A stretch of 64,000 bases of DNA from Rhodococcus oxybenzonivorans. GTDB lineage: Bacteria > Actinomycetota > Actinomycetes > Mycobacteriales > Mycobacteriaceae. This document shows positions 20,147 to 29,523 of the stretch, piece after piece. The notes under the pieces are model-generated. The model was not told the DNA's origin and searched no databases. It worked only from the letters and a program-made list of their open reading frames with translations. Position 1 is the stretch's first letter. Every line of letters starts with the position of its first letter. Location of the stretch: contig NZ_CP021354.1 in assembly GCF_003130705.1 (NCBI RefSeq), positions 4,154,001-4,218,000 on the forward strand. The letters run 5' to 3'. A program made the translations under genes and the position numbers.

Positions 20147-21421
20147 GTGAGCATGACGCCGAATTGGTTCGCAGCAGTGATGGGAACCGGCATCGTTGCG
20201 GTGGTGGCCGCCTCGCTGCCGACCGAGATTCCCGGCGTACGCGGCGTGTCCGAGGTGTTCTGGCTGCTCGCCGCCGCGCTACTTCTCACATTGGCCACCG
20301 CTCTCGGGCGCCACTGGTTCCGGTGTCGCGACGAGGCCCTGGCCGACGCCCGCAGCCACACCATGTTCCCCTTCTACGGTGCCGTGTCGATGGCCATGTC
20401 GACGGTCGGCGCGGCCACCGGCTCGGCCGGTCACCACCGTCTCGGCGAACTGTCGGTGACCGTGGCGGCGGCGCTGTGGTCGATCGGGACGATCGTCGGC
20501 GTCGTCACCTACGCGGTGATGGCCGGCCGACTGCTGCAGCCGTACCGGGTGACGCCCACGCCGTCGTGGTTGCTGCCGGTTGTACCCCCGATGGTGTCCG
20601 CCTCGGGCGGCGCCGCACTGGTCCGGCACCTCCCGGAAGGCGCGCCGCAGATCACATTGCTGGTGTTCTGCTACGCACTGTTCGCGCTGGCTCTCACGGC
20701 GGCAGTGGCGGTCACGGTCGTCGTCGGCCGGCAACTGTTGCGCGACGGCCTTCCGGGCACCGCCCTCGTCCCGACCTTGTGGATACCGCTGGGCGTGATC
20801 GGGCAGTCGGTCGCGGCGATCAACCTACTCGGCGCCGCGTCCGGGCACACCTGGCTCCACACGGTCGGCGTCGTCTACGGAACTACCGTGGGCACGGGCG
20901 GTGTTCTCGCCCTCGCAACCGTGATCACGGTGACGGCGCGGGCATTTCACCGAGGACTCGACTTCACGCCCGCCTGGTGGAGTTTCACGTTTCCCGTCGG
21001 CACCTGCGCTCTGGGCGCGAACGCACTGGGCAGCGCGATGCACTCGACGGTGATCGTGGGCGCGGCAACGATGCTGTGGTGTGCGCTGCTTCTGATCTGG
21101 AGCGTCGTGGTGTTCCGCACGCTGCGCTACCTGCATCGACTGCTGGTCGAGCGTGCGCTAACCGGTTTCGACAGGTCGTCCCGACTGCAGCCAGGCCGAG
21201 GTGCCACCGGCGACGGACACCGCGTTGATTCCTCGACCGTTCAGGTATTCAGCGGCCTGCAGGCTGCGCCCACCGACCGCACAGATCACGTACACCACAT
21301 CGGCGTCGGGTATCTCCCCGACTCGGGAGACGAACTCGCTCAACGGGATGAGGGTCACGCCCGGCACCCTCACCTGCGCGTACTCGTCGGCTTCACGCAC
21401 GTCGATGACGGGGGCGCCTGA
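20147..21421 (+). CDS. TDT/TehA-SLAC1-family transporter with anomalous C-terminal extension
   Basis: Polytopic transporter of the tellurite-resistance/dicarboxylate (TDT) family, opening with NWFAAVMGTGIVAV and containing about ten hydrophobic segments to residue 335. Relatives move C4-dicarboxylates, sulfite or anions; the substrate here is not determined. From residue 337 to 424 the frame runs antisense through the convergent rhodanese gene and is hydrophilic and not family-like. A TAA in the +1 frame at 21159-21161 marks where the family region ends. The gene may therefore have lost its stop through a frameshift, or the start of the extension may be a sequencing error. Start GTG 20147; ATG 20153 is an alternative. 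Confidence 0.78.
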   Translation: MSMTPNWFAAVMGTGIVAVVAASLPTEIPGVRGVSEVFWLLAAALLLTLATALGRHWFRCRDEALADARSHTMFPFYGAVSMAMSTVGAATGSAGHHRLGELSVTVAAALWSIGTIVGVVTYAVMAGRLLQPYRVTPTPSWLLPVVPPMVSASGGAALVRHLPEGAPQITLLVFCYALFALALTAAVAVTVVVGRQLLRDGLPGTALVPTLWIPLGVIGQSVAAINLLGAASGHTWLHTVGVVYGTTVGTGGVLALATVITVTARAFHRGLDFTPAWWSFTFPVGTCALGANALGSAMHSTVIVGAATMLWCALLLIWSVVVFRTLRYLHRLLVERALTGFDRSSRLQPGRGATGDGHRVDSSTVQVFSGLQAAPTDRTDHVHHIGVGYLPDSGDELAQRDEGHARHPHLRVLVGFTHVDDGGA

Positions 21422-21463
21422 CGCCAACGCCTCGTCCAACGCCGACAGTTCGACTTCGATCAT
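21158..21463 (-). CDS. Single-domain rhodanese-like protein
   Basis: A 101-residue rhodanese domain starting at the ATG at 21463 (MIEVELSALDEAL). It has VIDVREADEY near residue 20 and the active-site loop C-A-V-G-G-R-S after YVI, with the catalytic Cys at the loop start. The CAVGGRS loop fits small sulfurtransferases such as those in sulfide or thiosulfate handling. Its ATG overlaps the upstream DUF4349 stop by four bases. It is antisense to the last 264 bases of the TDT frame. Confidence 0.88.
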   Translation of the reverse strand: MIEVELSALDEALASGAPVIDVREADEYAQVRVPGVTLIPLSEFVSRVGEIPDADVVYVICAVGGRSLQAAEYLNGRGINAVSVAGGTSAWLQSGRPVETG

Positions 21464-22353
21464 TCTGTGTTCGCCTCTTCTTTTTGCGGCGCCGTACCGG
21501 TCGTGGGCCGGCGCGGCGTGTTGTACATCCGGCGCAGACGGTACGCGCCGTAGACGACCAGTGCGATGACGGCCACGAAACCGAACCAGGGAATCAGCGC
21601 CCCGACGACCACCGCGCCACCCTTGATCGCCGACAGCAGAGCGTGCCACCCGGCGACGAGACCCTCCCAGAAGTTGTCGGGGCCCGAGCTCGGTCTTTCC
21701 GTGTCAGTGGTGGTGACGTCGATCGTGAGGGTGGCGAGTGCGATCTGATCGCTGAGTAACCGCTTCTGCGCGGTAAGGCTGTCCAGTTCACCCTGCCGCT
21801 CCGACAGTGCCCTCTCCGCTTCGATCAGATCGGCGGTGTTCGCGGCCGACGCGATGAGCCCCTGGAGCCGGGTGACCGACGCTGTCAACGCACCGATCCG
21901 GGCATCGAGATCCTGCGACTGCATCGTCACATCGCTCTTGGTGACGCTGACGCTGGTGACCTTGCCGAGTTCTCGCAGATCGTCCAGCGTGCGCGTGAGG
22001 TCGTCGGCGGGCACGCGGATGGTGAGGGAACTGCTGGCATCCTGATCTTCGGAGCCGGGCTGCTCGGTGAGCTGATCGACGCGACCACCCACCGCATCTA
22101 CCTTGTCGACGATCTGTCTGCCCACCGCAACCGGGTCGTCGGCAGTGATCGACACCTGGCCGGTGATGATTTCCTGCCGTTCAGTGGGTGCCTGATCCTT
22201 CGCGGGCGCCTGCAGCGCACCCCCGGCTTCCAGCGACCTGCTGTCGCCGGGCACCGGCGCGGGCGCGGGCTGGGAAGAGTCGCTGTCGGATCCGCCACAC
22301 CCCGCGAGCACCAGCGACATGAGGACGATGGCCGACAGAACGTATCTCTTCAT
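21460..22353 (-). CDS. DUF4349 lipoprotein
   Basis: A 297-residue predicted lipoprotein: the lipobox LAGC gives Cys at residue 19 after a short signal peptide. A disordered Pro/Ser region follows, then a DUF4349-type domain with SLTIRVPADDL and a coiled coil (about residues 150-200, including SERQGELDSL). A membrane helix near residues 243-270 leads to a basic tail. So it may be anchored both by lipid and by a helix. Function unknown. It is translationally coupled to the rhodanese gene. Confidence 0.82.
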   Translation of the reverse strand: MKRYVLSAIVLMSLVLAGCGGSDSDSSQPAPAPVPGDSRSLEAGGALQAPAKDQAPTERQEIITGQVSITADDPVAVGRQIVDKVDAVGGRVDQLTEQPGSEDQDASSSLTIRVPADDLTRTLDDLRELGKVTSVSVTKSDVTMQSQDLDARIGALTASVTRLQGLIASAANTADLIEAERALSERQGELDSLTAQKRLLSDQIALATLTIDVTTTDTERPSSGPDNFWEGLVAGWHALLSAIKGGAVVVGALIPWFGFVAVIALVVYGAYRLRRMYNTPRRPTTGTAPQKEEANTE

Positions 22354-22432
22354 GCCCGAATGCTAGCGGTGTGCCGACGGCCCGGTTGACGATCGACGAC
22401 GACATGCGCCCGCACGCGATCACCAGGCGCGT

Positions 22433-25400
22433 TCAGCGGAAGTCACGGGACTTGGCCTTCATCCGCAAGTCCATCAACTGCAGGCGATCCGCCACCACCG
22501 TGACGGCACCCTCCGCATTTTGGACCTTGCCCCGCACCAGGAGCGCAGGTGCAGTGTTCGCGAGCTTGCGGTACTTCGCCCACAGGCCCACCGAACACAC
22601 CACATTGACCATCCCGGTCTCGTCCTCGAGATTGATGAACGTGACACCGGCCGCAGTCGCCGGGCGTTGCCTGTGTGTCACGGCACCGCCCACCAGGACC
22701 CGATCGCCGTCGGGAATCTGCAGCAACCGGGCTGCCGGAATCACCCCGAGCGCATCGAGTTGCGGGCGAAGGAACTGGGTGGGATAGGTGTCCGGGGACA
22801 CTCCGGTGGCCCACACATCCGCTGCCGCCAGTTCGAGATCACTCATTCCTGGCAGGGTCGGCGCCCGAGTGGACGCCCCTATTCCGGGAAGCCGGTCACG
22901 CCGCTCCCCTGCCGCGGCGCCCGCGGCCCACAACGCCTCCCGTCGGGTGATACCGAAACTGTCGAGGGCCCCTGCAGTGGCGAGCGACTCGGCCTGGGCA
23001 GTGTTCAGTTCCACCCTGCCCGTGAGATCGAGGAAGGAGGTGAACGGACCCCCGTCGTTCCGGGCTTCGACCATGCGCTCGGCCAGTGCGGTGCCGATGT
23101 GCCGCACCTCCCCGAGACCGAGCCGCACCTCCAGGCCCCCGGCCTCGACGGTGGCGTGCGCGAGGCTGGCGTTGATGTCGGCACCGTGCACCCGCACCCC
23201 GTGCCGTCGGGCGTCGGCCACCAGCGACTGCGGCGAGTAGAACCCCATCGGCTGTGCCCGCAGCAGACCTGCGCAGAATGCGGCCGGGTGATGCAGTTTG
23301 AACCACGACGAATAGAACACCAGCGCCGCAAAGCTCTGCGAGTGACTCTCGGGAAACCCGAAATTGGCGAAGGCATACAGCTTCTCATAGATCCGGTCGG
23401 CCACGTCGTTACCGATTCCGTGTACGTCCCGCATGCCCTGATAGAGCCGGTCCTTCAGCTGTTCCATCTTCTCCGCCGAGCGTTTGGACCCCATGGCCCG
23501 GCGAAGCTGGTCGGCCTCGGCCGGAGTGAACCCCGCGACATCGACCGCTACCTGCATCAGCTGCTCCTGAAACAACGGCACACCCAGGGTGCGTTCGAGT
23601 GCCTTCTCCAGCGACGGGTGGTCGTAGGTGACCGGTTCGAGCTTGTTGCGACGGCGGATGTAGGGATGCACCGAACCACCCTGGATGGGTCCGGGCCGGA
23701 TGAGAGCGACCTCCACCACCAGGTCGTAGAAATTCCGCGGCTTCAGCCTCGGGAGGGTGGCCATCTGCGCCCGCGACTCCACCTGGAACACCCCGACCGA
23801 GTCGGCCCGCTGCAACATGTCGTAGACGGCCTCCTCGGACAGGTCCAGTTGCGCCAGATCCACTTCGATCCCTTTGTGCTCGGCTACCAGATCGATCATG
23901 TAGTGCAGGGCCGAGAGCATGCCGAGTCCCAGCATGTCGAATTTCACCAGACCCACCGCCGCGCAGTCGTCCTTGTCCCATTGCAGGACGCTGCGGTTCT
24001 CCATGCGCGCCCACTCCACCGGGCACACGTCGGCGATGGGCCGATCGCAGATCACCATGCCGCCGGAGTGAATGCCGAGATGCCGTGGATATCCCTCGAT
24101 CTGGGCTGCCAGTTCGAGCACGGCAGGGGGTATGTCGGTGCCCTTCCCCTTTCCGACACCTCCCCAGCGATCGACCTGTTTGCTCCACGCATCCTGTTGG
24201 CCCTGCGAGAAGCCCAGGGCCCGTGCCATGTCCCGCACCGAGGACTTCCCCCGGTACGTGATGACGTTGGCCACCTGCGCCGCGTACTGCCGCCCGTACT
24301 TCGCGTAGACGTGCTGGATGGCCTCTTCGCGGCGGTCCGATTCGATGTCGACATCGATGTCCGGCGGGCCGTCGCGTTCGGGTGAGAGAAAACGTTCGAA
24401 CAATAATTTGTTGCGCACAGGATCGACGTTGGTGATGCCGATGGCGTAGCAGACCGCCGAGTTGGCCGCCGAACCCCTTCCCTGGCAGAGGATGTCGTTG
24501 TTCTTGCAGAACGACACGATGTCGTGGACCACCAGGAAGTAGCCAGGGAAGTTCAACGTCGTGATGGTGTCGAGCTCGTGCTCGATCTGCCGGTACGCCT
24601 GCGGGTGGTCCTCCGGTGCACCGTAACGGCGGCGCGCCCCTTCCATCGTGAGCTGACGCAACCAACTGGCCTCGGTGTGGCCGTCGGGCACGGCGAAGGG
24701 TGGTAGCTGCGGTGCGATGAGCCGGAGGTCGAAGGCGCATTCCAGCCCGAGTTTCGCCGCACCGCTGACCGCTTCCGGGTACGCGGCGAAGAGGTGGGCC
24801 ATCTCCTCGCCGGAACGCAGGTGGGATCCGCCCGTCGGAGGTAGCTGCCCGGCCGCGTCGTCGAGGCTGCGGCGACCCCGGACCGCGGCCATCGCCATCG
24901 CCAGCCGCCGGCGCGGGGGGGCCGCGAAATGTGCTGCAGTGGTGGCTATTACACCCAGGCCGTGCTGCTGCGCGAGTTCGGCGAGGCAGTCGTTGCGTTC
25001 ACCGTCCTCCGGAATGCCGTGGTGTGTGAGTTCCACCGTGACCCGCTCGGCCCCGAACCGGTCGATCAGCTCGCGCAACCGGCGGGCAGCTGCGTCCGGA
25101 CCGCCGTGGGCCAAGGCCTGACGCACGTGCCCCTTGCGGCAACCGGTCAGGATCTGCCAATGACCTCCCGCCGCATCGGCGAGCCGGTCCATGTCGTAGA
25201 GAACTTTGCCTTTCTCTCCTCCCGCCAGGTGCGCTGCGGCGATCTCACGAGACAGACGGCGATACCCCTCCTGTCCTCGTGCGAGCACCAGCAGATGGGC
25301 GTCGCCCACAGTGAGCTCGGAACCGAACACCGTGCGCATGTTCCATTCCTTCGCCGCCTCCGCGAACCGGACCACACCGTAGAACCCGTCGTGATCGGTG

Positions 25401-25687
25401 AGCGCGATGGCCTCGAGACCCAGTCGGACCGCCTCTTCCACCAATTCCTCCGGCGGGGACGCACCGTCGAGGAAGCTGAACGCCGAATGCGCGTGCAGTT
25501 CGGCGTAGGGGACGGTGGAGCCGGCACGTATCTGCTCGCCTGCCCGATACTCTCCCCGCTTGCGTGACCACGCCGGACTGTCGCTGCCGTCGCCCGGATA
25601 CAGCGACTGCGGGTCGACGCGTCCGGGCCTGCCCGACAGGACCCGCTCCATCTCCGACCACGACGGCGGACCGTTGCCCCAACCCAC
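22433..25687 (-). CDS. dnaE2: Error-prone DNA polymerase III alpha subunit DnaE2
   Basis: C-family polymerase that extends past lesions in SOS mutagenesis together with ImuA' and ImuB. About 1084 residues from a GTG at 25687, chosen because VGWGNGPPSW matches the conserved N-terminus of DnaE2; an ATG six codons upstream is possible. The PHP domain begins with YAELHAHSAFSFLDG. The polymerase catalytic acids lie in GPPDIDVDIESD. The helix-hairpin-helix region and an OB fold (FINLEDETGMVNVV) follow, and the protein ends near the usual DnaE2 length, shorter than DnaE1. A perfect LexA box lies 75 bases upstream. Confidence 0.96.
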   Translation of the reverse strand: MGWGNGPPSWSEMERVLSGRPGRVDPQSLYPGDGSDSPAWSRKRGEYRAGEQIRAGSTVPYAELHAHSAFSFLDGASPPEELVEEAVRLGLEAIALTDHDGFYGVVRFAEAAKEWNMRTVFGSELTVGDAHLLVLARGQEGYRRLSREIAAAHLAGGEKGKVLYDMDRLADAAGGHWQILTGCRKGHVRQALAHGGPDAAARRLRELIDRFGAERVTVELTHHGIPEDGERNDCLAELAQQHGLGVIATTAAHFAAPPRRRLAMAMAAVRGRRSLDDAAGQLPPTGGSHLRSGEEMAHLFAAYPEAVSGAAKLGLECAFDLRLIAPQLPPFAVPDGHTEASWLRQLTMEGARRRYGAPEDHPQAYRQIEHELDTITTLNFPGYFLVVHDIVSFCKNNDILCQGRGSAANSAVCYAIGITNVDPVRNKLLFERFLSPERDGPPDIDVDIESDRREEAIQHVYAKYGRQYAAQVANVITYRGKSSVRDMARALGFSQGQQDAWSKQVDRWGGVGKGKGTDIPPAVLELAAQIEGYPRHLGIHSGGMVICDRPIADVCPVEWARMENRSVLQWDKDDCAAVGLVKFDMLGLGMLSALHYMIDLVAEHKGIEVDLAQLDLSEEAVYDMLQRADSVGVFQVESRAQMATLPRLKPRNFYDLVVEVALIRPGPIQGGSVHPYIRRRNKLEPVTYDHPSLEKALERTLGVPLFQEQLMQVAVDVAGFTPAEADQLRRAMGSKRSAEKMEQLKDRLYQGMRDVHGIGNDVADRIYEKLYAFANFGFPESHSQSFAALVFYSSWFKLHHPAAFCAGLLRAQPMGFYSPQSLVADARRHGVRVHGADINASLAHATVEAGGLEVRLGLGEVRHIGTALAERMVEARNDGGPFTSFLDLTGRVELNTAQAESLATAGALDSFGITRREALWAAGAAAGERRDRLPGIGASTRAPTLPGMSDLELAAADVWATGVSPDTYPTQFLRPQLDALGVIPAARLLQIPDGDRVLVGGAVTHRQRPATAAGVTFINLEDETGMVNVVCSVGLWAKYRKLANTAPALLVRGKVQNAEGAVTVVADRLQLMDLRMKAKSRDFR

Positions 25688-25761
25688 TACTACACACCTC
25701 TTCATGCCGCACACGTGCCGTGCCGAAACCATGGAAGATGCCACTGGGGAAGACGCATCAT

Positions 25762-25777
25762 TCGAACGCGAGTTCGA
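25762..25777. promoter_or_regulatory. SOS (LexA) box of dnaE2
   Basis: TCGAACGCGAGTTCGA is a perfect inverted repeat TCGAAC-N4-GTTCGA, the actinobacterial LexA site. It lies 75 bases upstream of the dnaE2 start. The rest of 25688-25830 shows no gene. Confidence 0.92.
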
Positions 25778-25830
25778 ACACTCTCAGTGTGCCATCACAC
25801 TCGCGGGCAGGTCAACGCGGGCCACCGGAG

Positions 25831-26562
25831 TCAGGTCACGAGCGCGGCGAGACCACTCAGACGGTCCTCGGCCGGCCTCCGCGGGCAGCTCACACACTTG
25901 GCCGAACCGGGCGTCTCGTAGATCAGGCAACACGACGCCCGCTGCGTGAACCGGCGGGTCACCGCACCGGCGTGCACGTCGACGAACCGCGGCCGGGGCA
26001 GAATCACCCCGTCGGCACGCATGGCGTCGACGAGCTGCCGGGCGAACATGCTCCCTCTCATACGATCACCGATGCCGTCGCCGGCGTCGAGCGCGCGGTT
26101 GGCGATCGAATCGGTGGTGATCGCCCACAACGCTGCCCGCCGCACTCCGGACGCCTCGGCCAGTGCGTCGATGAGAACGGTCAACGTCCCCGCGAGTTCC
26201 GACGCCAGATCCGCCACCGGGAGCACCGACGATGCCGTCAGACCACCGAGGTATCCATCGGCGGTCAGGAACGCCCGGGCGCCCTCCAATCGTGGGCAGG
26301 CAGCGACACCGGTGACGAGGGCAGTCGCGATCGGGATCCCGGTCAGGGTGGAACTGGCCGAATACCACCACAGGGTGCCGTTGACCCGGGGATTCCCACT
26401 GCCCCATCGGCTTGCGGTGTCCGCGAGCCGATGGGCCATCCACTCGGCGTCTGCCATGTCTGCTGCCGGAAACGAGCGGCCGTCGGGAAGCGCCGTCCAG
26501 GCGGCCAGCAACGGAACCCGACGGGCGGTCAGCGCGTACGTCTGCGCCAGGTGCTCATCCAT
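25831..26562 (-). CDS. FhuF-like 2Fe-2S protein (putative ferric-chelate or corrinoid reductase)
   Basis: A 243-residue protein whose C-terminus has C211-C212-x10-C223-x2-C226 in ASCCLIYETPGSAKCVSC, the unusual cluster motif of FhuF-type siderophore-iron reductases. The preceding region has the family's helical character. I chose the ATG at 26562, which overlaps the ABC ATPase stop by eight bases. It is the last gene of an operon headed by a cobalamin riboswitch. That context suggests it reduces an imported corrinoid, or an iron chelate if the importer is not B12-specific. The function is inferred. Confidence 0.75.
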   Translation of the reverse strand: MDEHLAQTYALTARRVPLLAAWTALPDGRSFPAADMADAEWMAHRLADTASRWGSGNPRVNGTLWWYSASSTLTGIPIATALVTGVAACPRLEGARAFLTADGYLGGLTASSVLPVADLASELAGTLTVLIDALAEASGVRRAALWAITTDSIANRALDAGDGIGDRMRGSMFARQLVDAMRADGVILPRPRFVDVHAGAVTRRFTQRASCCLIYETPGSAKCVSCPRRPAEDRLSGLAALVT

Positions 26563-27331
26563 CGGCCAACCCCAGAATGTCCATCGACCGCCTCGGCCCC
26601 GACCGCACAACGGCGCGGATTCCGAACACCTCGCCCAGCACCGTGTCGTCGAGGACATCGGGTGGTGGGCCGGCGGTGATCACCCGTCCATGCTGCATCA
26701 CCGCCAGCGTGTCGCAGTACTGCACCGCCAACCTGAGATCGTGCATGGTCACCACGAGTGCGAGTCCGCCGGCGGCGAGATCGCGCAGCAATTCCATCAG
26801 GATGAGCTGATGACGAAGGTCGAGGTGATTCGTGGGTTCGTCGAGGAGCAGGACGCGCGGTTGCTGCGTGAGCGCCCGCGCGATCGCCACCCGTTGACGC
26901 TCACCTCCCGAGAGCGCCTGCACGTCGCGCCCCGCGAGTTCCGCCAACCCCACCTGCTGCAGGCACCTCTCGACGATCTCGCGGTCGGCGGCGCTGTCGC
27001 GCTCGAACCAACCGTGGTGGGGAATCCGGCCCAGCGACACCGACGCGCGCACCGTCACCCCCGCCGACGACTGCGGCTCCTGCGGAACCGCCCCGACCGT
27101 GCGGGCGAGTTGTCGCCGCGCCAGGTCGGCAACGTTCACCCCGCCGACGACGACGGCGCCCGCGGTGGCGGACACCGCGCGGTAGCAGCAGCGCAGCGCC
27201 GTCGTCTTGCCGGACCCGTTGGGACCTACCAGACCGAGCATCTCGCCGGGCCGGACAGCGAAGTCGACCCCGTGCAGCACGTCGCGTGAGCCGAGTTGGG
27301 CCCGGAGTCCTTGCACGCCCAGCCCGGTCAT
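26555..27331 (-). CDS. ABC transporter ATP-binding protein (BtuD/FecE-like)
   Basis: Cytosolic ATPase of a type II metal-chelate importer. The 258 residues from the ATG at 27331 show Walker A GPNGSGKT at 36-43, a Q-loop in VGAVPQEPQ, the signature ALSGGERQR and Walker B VLLLDEP with NHLD and a switch His in MHD. The frame is open far upstream into the permease, but similarity starts here. It overlaps the permease stop by four bases. The B12 riboswitch upstream of the operon argues for corrinoid uptake. Confidence 0.9.
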   Translation of the reverse strand: MTGLGVQGLRAQLGSRDVLHGVDFAVRPGEMLGLVGPNGSGKTTALRCCYRAVSATAGAVVVGGVNVADLARRQLARTVGAVPQEPQSSAGVTVRASVSLGRIPHHGWFERDSAADREIVERCLQQVGLAELAGRDVQALSGGERQRVAIARALTQQPRVLLLDEPTNHLDLRHQLILMELLRDLAAGGLALVVTMHDLRLAVQYCDTLAVMQHGRVITAGPPPDVLDDTVLGEVFGIRAVVRSGPRRSMDILGLADG

Positions 27332-28413
27332 CGTTCGGCCCGCCGGTACCGGCGCTGCAGCATCCACACGAACAGCGGGGCGCCGACGAGCGCAGTGACG
27401 ACGCCGACCGGCACTTCGAGGCTCGACGAGATCGACCGTGCCGCGGTGTCGGCTCCCACCATGGCGACCGCACCGAGCAGCGCGGCGACCGGTAACAATC
27501 TGGCGGCGCGAATACCGACGACGTAGCCGGCCAGGTGTGGCACGAGGAGGCCGATGAAGCCGATACCCCCGGCGACCGAGACTGCTGCGCCGGCCAGTAG
27601 TGACACGCCCAGCAGGTGGACGATCCGGAAGCGGGGAACGTTCATGCCGAGCGCGGCCGCTCCGTCGTCCCCGGTCTGCAGCACGTCGATCCGGCGGGCA
27701 CTCCACAGCATGGCAGTGCCGACCGTCGCGAGCGCCGACACGGGAAAAATCATCGTCGACCAGCGCGCGTCACCGAATCCGCCTGCGAGCCAATGCATCA
27801 CCGAACCGAGTTGCCGTTCGTCGGCGAGCACGAGGAGCGAGAAGGTGATCAGCGCCGAGAAGACCTGTGCCAGCGCGACACCGACGAGGATGATCGCAGT
27901 GGGTTGCGGATACCGTCCGCCGATTGCCAGCGACAGGAACAACGGCACCATCGCGCCGACGAACGCCGCCACGGGAACGGTGAAGACCCCGAGCATTCCG
28001 GCGCCGAACCCGAGCACCGTCACGATCACCACACCGAAACCGGCACCCGAGGACACGCCGAGCAGGTATGGGTCGGCCAGCGGGTTGCGGGTCACGAGCT
28101 GCGCCACCGCACCGGACAGTGCCAGCGCGGCGCCCACCGTCGCCGCGGTCAATGCCCGCGGCAGACGAGAACCGACGACGATGGATTCCCGTGCCTGCGA
28201 CCACCAGACGTCGAACACACCGGGCAGCATCCGGTTCACCACGATCGCCCAGACGTCACCCACCGGTATGCGCACCGAACCGAACGACACGGCGAGCCCG
28301 ATCACGAACAGCGTGGTCAGCACCAGAAGTACGATCAGCCCGGCAAATCCGAGAGGGGAACGAGCTGAGGGCGAGGATGGGCGCACCTCGGTCCGTTCGG
28401 TGAGCGCCGTCAT
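27328..28413 (-). CDS. ABC transporter permease (FecCD/BtuC family)
   Basis: A 361-residue FecCD-family permease with about nine or ten hydrophobic segments. Typical motifs are RLPRALTAATVGAALALSGA, GVSSGAGFG and the cytoplasmic coupling helix region with GFIGLLVPHLAG. It forms the membrane channel with the ATPase downstream. Both ends overlap neighbours by four bases (ATGA), showing a tightly coupled operon. The N-terminus before the first helix is about 25 residues of soluble sequence. Confidence 0.9.
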   Translation of the reverse strand: MTALTERTEVRPSSPSARSPLGFAGLIVLLVLTTLFVIGLAVSFGSVRIPVGDVWAIVVNRMLPGVFDVWWSQARESIVVGSRLPRALTAATVGAALALSGAVAQLVTRNPLADPYLLGVSSGAGFGVVIVTVLGFGAGMLGVFTVPVAAFVGAMVPLFLSLAIGGRYPQPTAIILVGVALAQVFSALITFSLLVLADERQLGSVMHWLAGGFGDARWSTMIFPVSALATVGTAMLWSARRIDVLQTGDDGAAALGMNVPRFRIVHLLGVSLLAGAAVSVAGGIGFIGLLVPHLAGYVVGIRAARLLPVAALLGAVAMVGADTAARSISSSLEVPVGVVTALVGAPLFVWMLQRRYRRAER

Positions 28414-29405
28414 CGCGTGGAGAAGGCGCCGGGATGGACGGCGCGCGCGATGGTCTCGACCGACCGCACGAGACGCGGGCTCTCGAAGAAGTCGTCGAGC
28501 GGTACGACGACGAAGCGGCCTGCCTTCACGGCAGGGGTCGCCGACATGATCGGGTGTGCGGTCAGGAAGTCGATCTTGTGCTGCGCACTCGTCGCGCCGT
28601 AGTCGAGGACGACGATCACCTCGGGACTGCGTTCTCCGACAATCTCCCAGGTGGCCGTCGAAAACGGTTTCTGCCCCTCGGAAAAGATGTTCGCGGCACC
28701 CGCATGGTCCGCGATGAGCTGACCGATTCCGACACCGCCGACAGTCAGCGGGACGTTCTCGCCGGAATCGTAGAAGAACACCGGGACGGCGGTACTGCCC
28801 GCAAGTGTCGCGCGCACGGACTGCAATCCGGACGTCACTCGGTCGCTGATCGCATGCGCCCTGTCCGGAACTGCGAGGATTTCGCCCAGCTGTGTGAAGT
28901 CGTCCCGCAGCAGAGCGATGTCGGGGAAGCCCTGCCCGCAGTACTCGGAGAACAGGAATGTAGGAATGCCGTGCTCGGCGAGGAACTCTCGTGAACGCCC
29001 CTCCTTCTCGTCGAATGCGCTCCGCATTCCCCCCACCACCAGGTCTGGCTCGAGGTCGAGCAACTGCTCTCGCGTCGGATACTCCTTCGACCGATGCGGG
29101 ATCTTCGCGAATTCCTCGGCGAATGGGGGTAGCGGGGTGGCGTCGCCGTACCCGGTGCCGACGATACGGTCGCCGACACCCATCTCGATCAGAACCTCGG
29201 TGACGTGATCGTTCATGCTGACGATGCGCTGGGGTGGTGCATCGAAGCTCTGCGTGAGCGAACAGTTGGTGATCGTCACCGCGGCGGTAAACGACTCGGC
29301 GGAAGTAGTGCCCGGGCCAGGTTCCCCACGCGAGCAGGCGGCAGCGAGCAGCACTGCCACGGCGGCGGTGAGCAATCCGAACCTTCGGAACAACGGACGG
29401 TGCAT
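28410..29405 (-). CDS. ABC transporter substrate-binding lipoprotein (BtuF/FepB-like)
   Basis: Extracytoplasmic receptor delivering a metal chelate to the permease. The 331 residues from the ATG at 29405 begin with a signal peptide and lipobox LAAAC (Cys24). The periplasmic-binding fold has PQRIVSMNDHVTEVLIEMG and LDLEPDLVVGG, typical of PF01497. GAGG lies before the ATG; an upstream in-frame ATG adds nine residues. It is the first gene after the cobalamin riboswitch, so cobalamin or cobinamide is the likely cargo. Confidence 0.88.
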   Translation of the reverse strand: MHRPLFRRFGLLTAAVAVLLAAACSRGEPGPGTTSAESFTAAVTITNCSLTQSFDAPPQRIVSMNDHVTEVLIEMGVGDRIVGTGYGDATPLPPFAEEFAKIPHRSKEYPTREQLLDLEPDLVVGGMRSAFDEKEGRSREFLAEHGIPTFLFSEYCGQGFPDIALLRDDFTQLGEILAVPDRAHAISDRVTSGLQSVRATLAGSTAVPVFFYDSGENVPLTVGGVGIGQLIADHAGAANIFSEGQKPFSTATWEIVGERSPEVIVVLDYGATSAQHKIDFLTAHPIMSATPAVKAGRFVVVPLDDFFESPRLVRSVETIARAVHPGAFSTR

Positions 29406-29462
29406 GTAAACCTCATTGCGGCTCAGAGCCACGAATGAAAGTCGTGCAGGTCACTCCACGAC

Positions 29463-29491
29463 CGGAGTCGCAGTGCGCCTGCGGGACTCCG
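29463..29491 (-). promoter_or_regulatory. Expression-platform hairpin downstream of the B12 aptamer
   Basis: CGGAGTC (29463-29469) pairs with GACTCCG (29485-29491), extended by GCAG/CTGC with a two-base bulge. It lies between the aptamer and the lipoprotein start, where a terminator or anti-Shine-Dalgarno switch would be expected. Confidence 0.45.
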
Positions 29492-29523
29492 CTTCGTAGA
29501 CCACGACGAATGGATGTCGCACA

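Noticed and set aside
22520..24385. A 621-codon plus-strand frame opposite dnaE2
   Set aside because: It is antisense to an unambiguous polymerase gene and has no recognisable motif or ribosome-binding site.
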